15,421 bases of DNA. It comes from TMED14 sp041192685 (lineage in GTDB: Bacteria; Bacteroidota; Bacteroidia; Flavobacteriales; Schleiferiaceae). Every line of letters starts with the position of its first letter. Position 1 is the first letter of the stretch. The DNA is taken from contig JBEEMM010000022.1 of the NCBI GenBank assembly GCA_041192685.1, positions 1 to 15,421 of the forward strand. The letters run 5' to 3'. The notes under the pieces are model-generated. The model saw only the letters and a program-made list of their open reading frames with translations, searched no databases and had not been told where the DNA came from. Positions 1 through 7,061 of the stretch are shown piece by piece. A program made the translations under genes and the position numbers.

Positions 1-1
1 G

Positions 2-145
2 ATGGCCGCGCTCCAGATGGCTAATCAGGTAGCGAGTCTTCAGGCGGCCCCGGCGAATGAACTTGACGCCAAAGAAGACCTCCGCCTCAAGCAAATACAG
101 GCACAGTTGGATGCCGTTCTTGGCACCCTTCGCACTTCTTTATAA
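2..145 (+). CDS. C-terminal end of an unrecognised protein (5' truncated by window edge)
   Basis: An open frame enters from the left edge and stops at TAA 143-145. The visible 47 residues are rich in Ala, Gln, Leu, Glu and Lys with a heptad-like pattern, so they probably form an amphipathic helix or short coiled coil. They end in VLGTLRTSL. No catalytic motif is visible and I do not recognise the family. The methionine codon at base 2 is only the first codon visible and need not be the start. The stop lies inside the palindrome TTATAA (140-145), which also supplies the stop of the convergent HAD gene. That tight tail-to-tail fit supports this being the real end of a gene. Confidence 0.55.
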   Translation: MAALQMANQVASLQAAPANELDAKEDLRLKQIQAQLDAVLGTLRTSL

Positions 146-736
146 GGGACTTAGGTCGATTATTTGGGGCGAAATGGCATTGCGCATTGCCCAATAGGCC
201 TGGTAGTTTGCAGACCAGGAGCGGCGGTCGGCAACGGCACCTTCAAGCCATCCCTGTTCATTTAGATAGGCTTCGCAAAATTGTCGAATGGGGGAATCCG
301 TGGGAATCCAATCGTCCACCAAGCCTTCGCGGGCTGCGATGTCTTGTATGGCTTGGGTCGACGGCCACTGGACCATTGCGCGTCGGCCTACCTTGGCGGC
401 AAGCTCGAGGTCAAGTACGTCGTCAAAAACGAATCCCCAGTCCGCTGCGCTAATGCCCCAGGCCTGCTCCAGAATTGGGATTGCCTTGGTCTTGTCGCGG
501 GCGTAGTACAAGAAATGGTCGAAGTGCTCGCGCTGCGCTACGTATTCTGCGGTTGGGTTTCGCTCCCCAGTGATTAGGGCTATCCTCAGGACTTCGCCGG
601 TTTGGTCAAAGTGGGCAAAGCGTAGAAGATTCAGGCCCATGGTGTCGTGCTCACTAAAGTCGGACTGGCCGTCATGCCTCTTGCGGCCGTTGGTCCAAAC
701 GCCGTCCCAATCCAGTGCTAAGCCCCGAATTTTCAC
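140..736 (-). CDS. KdsC-like HAD-family phosphatase
   Basis: A 198-residue soluble protein starting at GTG (734-736). HAD motif I is LDWDGVWTNG with D9 and D11 as nucleophile and acid/base. Motif II is LITGE with T56. A lysine-rich segment DKTK (81-84) fits motif III, and FDDVLDLE (104-111) fits the metal-binding motif IV. The segment FSEHDTMGLNLL (27-38) matches the FxxxDGxGIxLL stretch typical of 3-deoxy-D-manno-octulosonate 8-phosphate phosphatase (KdsC) and its N-acylneuraminate-9-phosphate phosphatase relatives. Motif IV reads FDD where KdsC usually has GDD, and the protein is slightly longer than the usual 170-180 residues because of a Trp/Tyr-rich C-terminus. It begins 2 bases after the transaldolase–CBS stop codon, so the two are almost certainly co-transcribed. 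I infer that it removes phosphate from a sugar acid or related sugar phosphate; the substrate is unknown. Confidence 0.82.
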   Translation of the reverse strand: MKIRGLALDWDGVWTNGRKRHDGQSDFSEHDTMGLNLLRFAHFDQTGEVLRIALITGERNPTAEYVAQREHFDHFLYYARDKTKAIPILEQAWGISAADWGFVFDDVLDLELAAKVGRRAMVQWPSTQAIQDIAAREGLVDDWIPTDSPIRQFCEAYLNEQGWLEGAVADRRSWSANYQAYWAMRNAISPQIIDLSPL

Positions 737-738
737 GC

Positions 739-1749
739 TTAGTTTAGATCTTGTATGTCAATCAATCCTAGCGCATTACCATTATCATCTTCAACTAGAA
801 GTTGATCGACCTTGGTTTCGGTAAAACGGCTAAAGGCCTCCTGCAGCAGTGCCGACCCCGAGATGGCCAAGGGTGGGCGCAGGGCATGCATGCTTCTGAT
901 CGAGGAATTCGTGTCGAGGTTGCCGGTATGCTCCATGAGCCTGCGAAGGTCTCCGTCGGTGAAAAGACCGATTGCGCGCTGGTTTTCTGCCAGAACCACG
1001 GCTCCGAGTCCGCTTAAAGTCATGGCTACCAGGGCCTCGCGCAGGGGCGAGTCGGGCGAAACGATGGGCTGATTGGGCCGCAAAACCTGTTCCACGCGAA
1101 CCGTCATGCGCCGGTGGTCTTCGTCAAACTGCGCGGAGCCCAGGGAGGTCAGATGGTTGTTGGGCAGCAGCTGCACTACCGACCAAGGAACTGTTACGGC
1201 GTCCACCCCCAGGTCCATGGCATTGCGCACGTGCTCGCTGTGGCGCACCGAAGAGAACATAACCTTCGATGGGTAGGCGTGCCGGTCCTTGAAGGCCACA
1301 ATAGAGTCCACCAGGGCCAGCGCGTCCATGCCCTGATCCTGCAGCCGTCCCACCAAGGGGCAGACGTAGGTCGCGCCGGAGTTCATGGCCATATAGGCCT
1401 GCTGCGGGGTGTAAATGAGGTGCACGTTGGTCATGATTCCGTCCTTGGTCAGGCGAGCGCAGGCTTCAAGGCCATGCAGCGAAACGGGAATCTTGAACAC
1501 CGTGGTTTCGTATTTCAGGCCAAGACCCAGGAGGCGATTGGCCTCATTAACAATCTCTTGCGCGGAGTTTCCTAAGGCCTCGATTTGAATAATCGGAACC
1601 TGTTTGGCGGTCTCGAGCAGCCAATGGTCCACATTGGTAATGCCCTGTCGCTTCAGGAAGGTCGGCGTAGTGGTAAGTCCGTGAAAAATACCGAGCTGGA
1701 ATGCAGCAGAAATTTCTGAAGGGTTGGCGGAGTCAAGATACAGTTCCAT
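739..1749 (-). CDS. Transaldolase/F6P-aldolase-like barrel fused to a tandem CBS domain
   Basis: A 336-residue protein. Residues 1-215 align with the small transaldolase/fructose-6-phosphate aldolase family: MELYLDSA at the N-terminus (D6), GLTTTPT (24-30), a Schiff-base lysine in VFKIPVS (K86), GIMTNVHLIY (104-113) and YVCPLVGR (128-135). Residues about 225-336 are two CBS motifs, the first with GLGAVVL and GLFTDGDLRR (261-270), closely resembling the CBS pair of KdsD/KpsF/GutQ sugar-phosphate isomerases. The ATG at 1749 is chosen because it gives the family's exact N-terminus; the open frame continues upstream to 2337 only as antisense to accC. A promoter-like TACTTTG ends 5 bases before this ATG. 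The gene heads a two-gene operon with the HAD phosphatase. Conserved active-site Asn and Thr are replaced by T28 and H110. Expected chemistry is aldol cleavage, condensation or dihydroxyacetone transfer on a sugar phosphate, with CBS ligand control; this is inference. Confidence 0.85.
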   Translation of the reverse strand: MELYLDSANPSEISAAFQLGIFHGLTTTPTFLKRQGITNVDHWLLETAKQVPIIQIEALGNSAQEIVNEANRLLGLGLKYETTVFKIPVSLHGLEACARLTKDGIMTNVHLIYTPQQAYMAMNSGATYVCPLVGRLQDQGMDALALVDSIVAFKDRHAYPSKVMFSSVRHSEHVRNAMDLGVDAVTVPWSVVQLLPNNHLTSLGSAQFDEDHRRMTVRVEQVLRPNQPIVSPDSPLREALVAMTLSGLGAVVLAENQRAIGLFTDGDLRRLMEHTGNLDTNSSIRSMHALRPPLAISGSALLQEAFSRFTETKVDQLLVEDDNGNALGLIDIQDLN

Positions 1750-1754
1750 TGGGC

Positions 1755-1761
1755 CAAAGTA
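1755..1761 (-). promoter_or_regulatory. Predicted -7 element for the transaldolase–CBS operon
   Basis: Read on the minus strand the sequence is TACTTTG, one base shorter than the Bacteroidota consensus TAnnTTTG. It lies 5 bases before the ATG, so transcription would begin at or very near the start codon. It forms one arm of an inverted repeat whose other arm is the accC promoter. A TTTTG on the minus strand about 25 bases further upstream may be the -33 element, although that spacing is on the long side. Confidence 0.5.
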
Positions 1762-1775
1762 CGAAGCCCTGTGCG

Positions 1776-1782
1776 TACTTTG
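1776..1782 (+). promoter_or_regulatory. Predicted -7 element for the accC operon
   Basis: TACTTTG followed by C, 24 bases before the accC ATG, with a TTG 24 bases upstream. It is the mirror image of the element serving the divergent transaldolase gene. The motif is one base shorter than TAnnTTTG, so the match is approximate. Confidence 0.5.
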
Positions 1783-1806
1783 CAGGCAAAAGCCATCGTT
1801 TAGACA

Positions 1807-3273
1807 ATGAAAAAGCTCTTGGTTGCAAACCGCGGCGAAATCGCCATAAGGGTGATGCGCAGCGCTCGCCAGATGGGAATCAAAACCGTAGCCATTTATT
1901 CGGAGGCGGACCGGGGCTCTGCCCATGCCGATTTTGCCGATGAGGCCTATCTGGTTGGCCCCGCTCCGAGCGCTCAGAGCTACCTCAATGCCGACGCCAT
2001 TCTGGCGGTTTGCAAGGCCTCTGGGGCCGATGCAGTGCACCCGGGATATGGATTTTTGAGCGAAAATGCTCGCTTTGCCGAGCAGGTTGAGTCTGCGGGC
2101 ATCGCATGGATTGGACCGCCCCCCTCGGCAATTCGGGTCATGGGCGACAAGCTTTCTGCTAAAGCCGCAGCGGCAGAATTCGGCGTCCCCTTGGTAATGG
2201 GCAGCGACGGAGCCTCCCCAACGGCAGCAGAGGCCCAAGCAGTAGCAGACCAAATTGGATACCCGGTAATGCTCAAGGCCTCCGCGGGGGGAGGTGGCAA
2301 AGGCATGCGGGTGGTTCATTCTTCGTCGGAGGTACAAGAGGCCTTTGAAAACGCTGCTTCGGAGGCCCTAAAGTCCTTTGGCAACGGCGAGGTCTTTGTG
2401 GAAAAGTTTGTTACCTCACCGCGCCATATTGAGATTCAGGTGCTGTCGGACCAGTTTGGCAATCATCTGCATCTTTTTGAGCGGGAATGCTCCGTGCAAA
2501 GGCGCCATCAAAAAGTAGTGGAGGAAGCTCCTAGCGCAATTCTGACTCCCGAACTGCGCTCGGCGATGGGGGAGGCGGCCGTCAAGGCGGCCAAGAGCTG
2601 TGGCTACGTAGGGGCGGGTACCGTGGAATTCATTTTTGATGCAAGCGGCGCTTTTTATTTTTTAGAAATGAACACGCGGCTGCAGGTCGAGCATCCGGTA
2701 ACCGAGGAAGTTACTGGCTTGGACCTCGTCGAAGAACAGATTCGCATTGCCCGCGGCGAAGCGCTGCGATACCGTCAAGAGGACATCAAGCTCAAGGGTC
2801 ACGCCATCGAACTTCGCGTGTATGCAGAAGACGTGAGCAACAATTTTGTGCCCGACACCGGGACGCTTGAGGTCTACCGAAGGCCCCATGGTGAAGGCAT
2901 CCGCGTGGACGAGGGGGTGCGCGAGGGGCAGGAGGTTTCGGTCTACTACGATCCCATGCTGGCAAAGCTAATAGCGTGGGGTCCAGACCGTGAAACGGCC
3001 CGACTTCGCCTCATCAAGGCGATCGATTCCTATGTCGTGGTAGGGGTCAAGACCACCTTGCGCTTTGGTCGCTTTGTCTTGGAGCATCCTGACTTCATCA
3101 GCGGACGCTTTGATACGGGCTTTGTGGCCAAAAACTTCAGCGCGGATTCCCTGCATCCCCGTCCTGAGAATGCCCAATGGGCCGCTGCTTTGGCGGAATC
3201 CTACCGCCCCGAGGCTTTGGAGAATCAAGATATGCCCCCGGTAAGTCGATGGAAAGCACGGTACAATCCATGA
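1807..3273 (+). CDS. accC: Biotin carboxylase subunit of acetyl-CoA/acyl-CoA carboxylase
   Basis: A 488-residue ATP-grasp enzyme that carboxylates biotin on its carrier protein using ATP and bicarbonate, the first half-reaction of malonyl-CoA (or other carboxyacyl-CoA) formation in the cytosol. The N-terminal preATP-grasp domain opens with LLVANRGEIAIRV (4-16). The ATP-grasp glycine loop is KASAGGGGKGMRVV (157-170). ERECSVQRRHQKVVEE (225-240) and FLEMNTRLQVEHPVTEE (285-301) are signature stretches carrying the metal and biotin ligands (E274, E287, N289, R291, E295 by my count). The C-terminal biotin carboxylase domain is present, with about 40 extra residues compared with E. coli AccC (449). 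No biotin carrier or carboxyltransferase gene is adjacent, so it could equally serve a propionyl-CoA-type carboxylase. It is first in an operon, with its TGA overlapping the next ATG (ATGA). Confidence 0.95.
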   Translation: MKKLLVANRGEIAIRVMRSARQMGIKTVAIYSEADRGSAHADFADEAYLVGPAPSAQSYLNADAILAVCKASGADAVHPGYGFLSENARFAEQVESAGIAWIGPPPSAIRVMGDKLSAKAAAAEFGVPLVMGSDGASPTAAEAQAVADQIGYPVMLKASAGGGGKGMRVVHSSSEVQEAFENAASEALKSFGNGEVFVEKFVTSPRHIEIQVLSDQFGNHLHLFERECSVQRRHQKVVEEAPSAILTPELRSAMGEAAVKAAKSCGYVGAGTVEFIFDASGAFYFLEMNTRLQVEHPVTEEVTGLDLVEEQIRIARGEALRYRQEDIKLKGHAIELRVYAEDVSNNFVPDTGTLEVYRRPHGEGIRVDEGVREGQEVSVYYDPMLAKLIAWGPDRETARLRLIKAIDSYVVVGVKTTLRFGRFVLEHPDFISGRFDTGFVAKNFSADSLHPRPENAQWAAALAESYRPEALENQDMPPVSRWKARYNP

Positions 3274-3917
3274 AGAGGCTTGCTTTCGTTCTGCTCTTTA
3301 CTGCTCTAGGTGCCGCGAAGGCCCAGGAGGTGCAGACCAACTACAACGGTCAAAAAGGCCAGGGTTCCGTGATTGAGGGAGATACTATTCCCTGGGTTTT
3401 TCTGGACGAAATTCTAATTGTCGACAAACCCACCTTCACCGACGTGGAGGCGCGCAAGCGCTATTTGCTCCTGCGGCGCAGGGTTATGAAGGTTTACCCC
3501 TATGCCAAAGCGGCCGGCGAGCGTCTGGATTCACTGAACATGAACCTGGCCCAAGAAAAGTCCGCGCGCAAAAGAACCAAGTACACCAAGCGATACCAGG
3601 AGTTTTTGGAGCAGCGTTTTGAGGCGGAGCTTCGCAAGCTTACCCGCTCAGAGGGCCAAATTTTGTGCAAACTGGTGTACCGAGAGACCGACCAGACAGT
3701 TTTTCAGCTGGTCCGCAAGTACCGCAACTGGATTACCGCAGTGGGGTGGAGCGTTACCGGTTCTTGGTTTGATATCAACATCCGCAAGGAATACGATCCC
3801 GTGGGCAATCAAGAAGACGTTTTGATCGAGAAAATTCTGCGGCGCTCCTTTGCCATGGGAGACCTCAGTGAACGCATTCCGATGGACTCCAAGGGAAATC
3901 TTCAGGCTCGAAAATGA
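3270..3917 (+). CDS. DUF4294 family exported protein
   Basis: A 215-residue protein of unknown function in the DUF4294 family, which is found in Bacteroidota. The start is the ATG overlapping the accC stop (ATGA); it gives a clean signal peptide (MKRLAFVLLFTALGAAKA, cleavage probably before Gln19), whereas a longer reading from 3177 would hide it. A conserved core follows: RYLLLRRRVMKVYPYAK (64-80) and a long basic/acidic helical stretch (about 85-135). Aromatic and charged residues dominate the rest, with no catalytic motif I can name. It is expected in the periplasm. Its stop overlaps the bshC start in a second ATGA, so translation of the three genes is probably coupled. Conservation of family and context is clear; its role is unknown. 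Confidence 0.85.
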   Translation: MKRLAFVLLFTALGAAKAQEVQTNYNGQKGQGSVIEGDTIPWVFLDEILIVDKPTFTDVEARKRYLLLRRRVMKVYPYAKAAGERLDSLNMNLAQEKSARKRTKYTKRYQEFLEQRFEAELRKLTRSEGQILCKLVYRETDQTVFQLVRKYRNWITAVGWSVTGSWFDINIRKEYDPVGNQEDVLIEKILRRSFAMGDLSERIPMDSKGNLQARK

Positions 3918-5479
3918 CGGGCCAGTGGATTGCGCCGCTCCTGGAATGCGGCATCGGCACCGCCCTTGAGGCCCTTCGTTTGCGAGTGGTTGAGAACGGT
4001 TTTGCTCAAGAAGCCATGAATGCGGAGTCCATGCGCAGAAGGGCTGCAGCATTCCCAGAGGACCGGAGGGCCCTGCTCGTAAGGGTACTTCAGGACCAGA
4101 GCGGTCCCGATTGCAGCCCTATACAGCAGGAGCATTTGCAGCGATTGGCTCGCCCTGATTCCGTCACGGTGGCGGCGGGCCAGCAGCTTGTTTCGGCCCT
4201 GGGGCCGCTTTATGTGCATTCTAAAATTGCCGAGACGGTGGCGCTTGCGGCCCATTGGACGGCAAAGGGAGTTCCTACTGTTCCTGTTTTTTGGATGGCC
4301 AGCGAAGACCACGACATTGATGAGGTGCGTCGGATTTTTTGGCGTGGCAAGGCTGTGGCCGCTTGGGATCGCCCCAGGGAAGCCATTCGCAGCGGCTTGG
4401 TTGAGGCCTTGCCCGTGGCGGAGGCAATCAAGGCATGGCTTGACACAAGTCCTGTTCCGGAGTCGGTTCGGGTAGCCGCAGAGCGAAGCGAAGAGGCCTA
4501 TCGGACTTCTGCCAACCTGGCGGAGGCCACGCGAAGGCTGCTCGCGCACTACCATCCCGAGGTTCTGGTGCTCGATGCATCCGACCCAAGGCTTAAGGCG
4601 GCTGCAGGACCACTTTGGCAGGACGAGATTGCCAACCAAACCCTTTTTTGCAGTGCCAAAGAAGCATCGAAGCCATGGGCCGGTGCCGAACCGCCGGTTC
4701 CCTTCAGGCAGTCCGCGCTTTTTGCGCTCGACCGCCAGGGCAAGAGACTGCGCATTGATCGAGATTCTCAAGGATCCTGGCTTCGTTCCGACGGTTTTGC
4801 CATGGGAAGCGATCGTGACGTGGCTGCCTGGGCCTCGTCGAATCCGCAGGAGGTGAGCCCCAATGCACTCTTAAGGCTTGCCTACCAGGAGTGGATTATG
4901 CCCAACGCTGCCTATACGGGCGGGGCTGCCGAGGTTGCCTATGCCCAGCAACTTGCCCCGTACTGGAGGAATTCTGGTTCTCCTCATGCGTTGTGGAGGC
5001 TTCGCCACAGCTCGGCTTGGTACTCTGCCAAGGCTCATAAAGCCAGTCAAAAATTTAACTCGGACTTTTTTAGGGGTCCCTGGAATCCCCAACAGGTTCG
5101 CCAAAGTATTCTCGAAGAGGCTGGAGCACCGAACCGCAACGGACTTGTGCTCGCCGAGGAGTTTAAAGCAAAAATTACCGAACGATATGGCATGCCAGGG
5201 CTTGAGCAATCGGTGGCCGCATGGGTTAAGCGAATCGGCAACGAAGAAGGCAAAATGCTGGAGCGTCTTCGCCGAGAAATTGCACGCAGTCAGGCCAGTA
5301 AGCTTAACCATCTGGCGACACTGAGCGACAACCTTCTGCCTTCTGGAACCCTTCAAGAGCGCATTTGGACTCATTTTGACCTCGCGGAATGCGCGGGAGA
5401 CGATGCCCTTGGTCAATACCTCAAGGCCTTCTCGAGCCAGCAAAATTGGGATGAAGCCGGTTGGTGGGAATTTCGCTGA
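3914..5479 (+). CDS. bshC: Bacillithiol biosynthesis cysteine-adding enzyme BshC
   Basis: A 521-residue cytosolic protein, close to the usual BshC length of about 530. BshC is assigned the last step of bacillithiol synthesis, joining cysteine to glucosaminyl-malate. The Rossmann-like core shows VAAGQQL (86-92) followed by GPLYVHSKI (97-105), then VPVFWMASEDHDIDEV (123-138), the most recognisable BshC signature. VLVLDASDPRLKA matches the usual LVLDPNDPELK-type segment. A helical, coiled-coil-like region rich in Arg, Glu and Leu lies near the C-terminus (about 440-480), followed by LLPSGTLQERI, also typical. The segment after AGQQ has ALG where the family usually has FTG, so this is a somewhat divergent member. 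Its ATG overlaps the TGA of the DUF4294 gene. It predicts a bacillithiol-using organism, as in many Bacteroidota; bshA and bshB are not in the window. Confidence 0.92.
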   Translation: MTGQWIAPLLECGIGTALEALRLRVVENGFAQEAMNAESMRRRAAAFPEDRRALLVRVLQDQSGPDCSPIQQEHLQRLARPDSVTVAAGQQLVSALGPLYVHSKIAETVALAAHWTAKGVPTVPVFWMASEDHDIDEVRRIFWRGKAVAAWDRPREAIRSGLVEALPVAEAIKAWLDTSPVPESVRVAAERSEEAYRTSANLAEATRRLLAHYHPEVLVLDASDPRLKAAAGPLWQDEIANQTLFCSAKEASKPWAGAEPPVPFRQSALFALDRQGKRLRIDRDSQGSWLRSDGFAMGSDRDVAAWASSNPQEVSPNALLRLAYQEWIMPNAAYTGGAAEVAYAQQLAPYWRNSGSPHALWRLRHSSAWYSAKAHKASQKFNSDFFRGPWNPQQVRQSILEEAGAPNRNGLVLAEEFKAKITERYGMPGLEQSVAAWVKRIGNEEGKMLERLRREIARSQASKLNHLATLSDNLLPSGTLQERIWTHFDLAECAGDDALGQYLKAFSSQQNWDEAGWWEFR

Positions 5480-5496
5480 ACCTATTGCGGTCGCCT

Positions 5497-5504
5497 TACT
5501 TTTG
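5497..5504 (+). promoter_or_regulatory. Predicted -7 element of the guaA promoter
   Basis: TACTTTTG is a full match to the Bacteroidota TAnnTTTG consensus. It ends 5 bases before the guaA ATG, predicting an mRNA with almost no leader. I could not find a convincing TTG -33 element at the usual distance. It lies in the 30-base gap after bshC, so guaA is likely transcribed separately. Confidence 0.6.
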
Positions 5505-5509
5505 TAGTA

Positions 5510-7042
5510 ATGACCGACGCTATTCTAATTCTTGATTTTGGCTCCCAGTACACCCAGCTCATTGCGCGCCGGGTACGCGAGCTCCACGTTTATTGCGAAA
5601 TCCATCCCTTTCACCATATCCCTAGCGATTGGCAGCAGCAGTTTAAGGCGGTCATCCTCAGTGGGTCTCCCTATTCCACCCTCGAAGAGGCAGCACCCAA
5701 TCCCGATTTGTCGGAGTTTTATGGACAAATTCCCCTGCTTGGAGTGTGCTACGGAGCCCAGTTTATGGCGAAGACCCGCGGCGGAGAAGTAGCCCGAAGC
5801 ACCCATCGTGAGTACGGCCGTGCTCATATGAACTTTCTCAAAAGCGATTCGCGCCTGCTCGCTGGAATACCCCTGGGCAGCAGCGTTTGGATGAGCCACG
5901 GCGACAGCATCGTGCGGCTTCCGGCCAATGCGGTTGTGGAGGCTACCACCGAGAGCATTCCGGTGGCCGCGTTCCGATTCCGCGATGAAGAAACCTATGG
6001 CATACAGTTTCATCCTGAAGTGGTGCATTCCGAGCATGGAACTCAATTGCTGCGGAACTTTGTCTATGAAATTGCAGGCTGTTCGCCGAGTTGGACGCCG
6101 GCAAGCTTTATTGACGAGTCCGTTGCCTCTTTAAAAAGCCAAATTGGAGAAGGCAAAGTCGTTCTCGGCCTCAGCGGAGGGGTGGATTCCACCGTGGCGG
6201 CAACCCTGCTTGATAGGGCCATTGGGAATAGGCTTCACTGCATCTTTGTAAACAACGGACTCCTTCGCAAAAATGAATTCGAGAGCGTTCTAGCTCAGTA
6301 CGAGCACCTTGGCCTCAATGTGGTCGGGGTAGATGCCAGCGCAGAGTTCTACGAGGCCCTTCGAGGTCAGGAGGATCCCGAGGCCAAGCGCAAGGCAATC
6401 GGTCGCACCTTTATTGAGGTTTTTGACCGTGAGGCACAGCGCATTAAGGGAGTTGACTTTCTGGGGCAGGGAACCATTTACCCCGACGTCATCGAGTCCG
6501 TCAGCGTGAACGGACCAAGCGCCACCATTAAATCGCACCACAACGTCGGAGGCCTCCCTGATTACATGAAGCTTCAAATTGTGGAGCCGCTGCGCAGCCT
6601 GTTCAAAGACGAGGTCCGCCGAGTTGGAGCCGCCTTGGGCCTCAGACCCGACCTGCTTGGTCGCCATCCCTTCCCCGGTCCAGGCCTTGCAATCCGAATT
6701 CTGGGAGAGGTCACTGCCGATAAAGTAGCTATTCTTCAAGAGGTTGACCACTTGTTTATTCAAGGCCTGCGCGACGCGGGATTGTACGATTCAGTCTGGC
6801 AGGCGGGCGCAATACTTCTGCCGGTCAAGTCAGTTGGCGTGATGGGCGACGAGCGGAGCTACGAGCAAGTAGTGGCTCTGAGGGCCGTGCAGTCCACCGA
6901 CGGCATGACCGCAGACTGGGTGCACCTTCCTTATGATTTTTTGGCACGAACTTCGAATGCCATCATTAATCAAGTGCGGGGCGTGAACCGGGTCGTCTAC
7001 GACATTAGTTCCAAGCCTCCCGCCACTATAGAATGGGAATAA
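5510..7042 (+). CDS. guaA: GMP synthase (glutamine-hydrolysing)
   Basis: A 510-residue cytosolic enzyme that converts XMP to GMP with glutamine and ATP, the final step of guanine nucleotide synthesis. The N-terminal class I glutamine amidotransferase domain (1-190) starts with ILDFGSQYTQLIARRVRE (7-24) and has the triad C80 (GVCYGAQ), H168 and E170 (QFHPE). The ATP pyrophosphatase domain has the P-loop LGLSGGVDSTVAA (219-231). The C-terminal dimerisation and XMP-binding part has KSHHNVGGLPDYM, GRHPFPGPGLAIRILGE and the terminal SSKPPATIEWE. Length and motif order are standard and nothing is missing. The ATG at 5510 directly follows the promoter-like TACTTTTG. The next gene begins 19 bases after its stop, so guaA probably leads the transcript through crtZ and the lycopene cyclase. 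Confidence 0.98.
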   Translation: MTDAILILDFGSQYTQLIARRVRELHVYCEIHPFHHIPSDWQQQFKAVILSGSPYSTLEEAAPNPDLSEFYGQIPLLGVCYGAQFMAKTRGGEVARSTHREYGRAHMNFLKSDSRLLAGIPLGSSVWMSHGDSIVRLPANAVVEATTESIPVAAFRFRDEETYGIQFHPEVVHSEHGTQLLRNFVYEIAGCSPSWTPASFIDESVASLKSQIGEGKVVLGLSGGVDSTVAATLLDRAIGNRLHCIFVNNGLLRKNEFESVLAQYEHLGLNVVGVDASAEFYEALRGQEDPEAKRKAIGRTFIEVFDREAQRIKGVDFLGQGTIYPDVIESVSVNGPSATIKSHHNVGGLPDYMKLQIVEPLRSLFKDEVRRVGAALGLRPDLLGRHPFPGPGLAIRILGEVTADKVAILQEVDHLFIQGLRDAGLYDSVWQAGAILLPVKSVGVMGDERSYEQVVALRAVQSTDGMTADWVHLPYDFLARTSNAIINQVRGVNRVVYDISSKPPATIEWE

Positions 7043-7061
7043 TCGACCTAGAACGCTAAAA

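Noticed and set aside
1114..1575. Plus-strand frame of 153 codons opposite the transaldolase gene
   Set aside because: It is a shadow of the conserved transaldolase barrel on the other strand, with no recognisable domain or promoter.
1750..2337. N-terminal extension of the transaldolase frame by 196 residues
   Set aside because: It is antisense to the start of accC and shows no family similarity; MELYLDSA at 1749 is the exact family N-terminus with a promoter element just before it.
3177..3269. Longer start for the DUF4294 protein
   Set aside because: It overlaps the end of accC and would bury a clear signal peptide; the ATG at 3270 gives the peptide and a standard ATGA overlap.
3902..4771. 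Long minus-strand frame of 289 codons opposite bshC
   Set aside because: It is antisense to a well-supported BshC frame, is rich in Arg, Pro and Gly as expected for a shadow frame, and shows no family motif.
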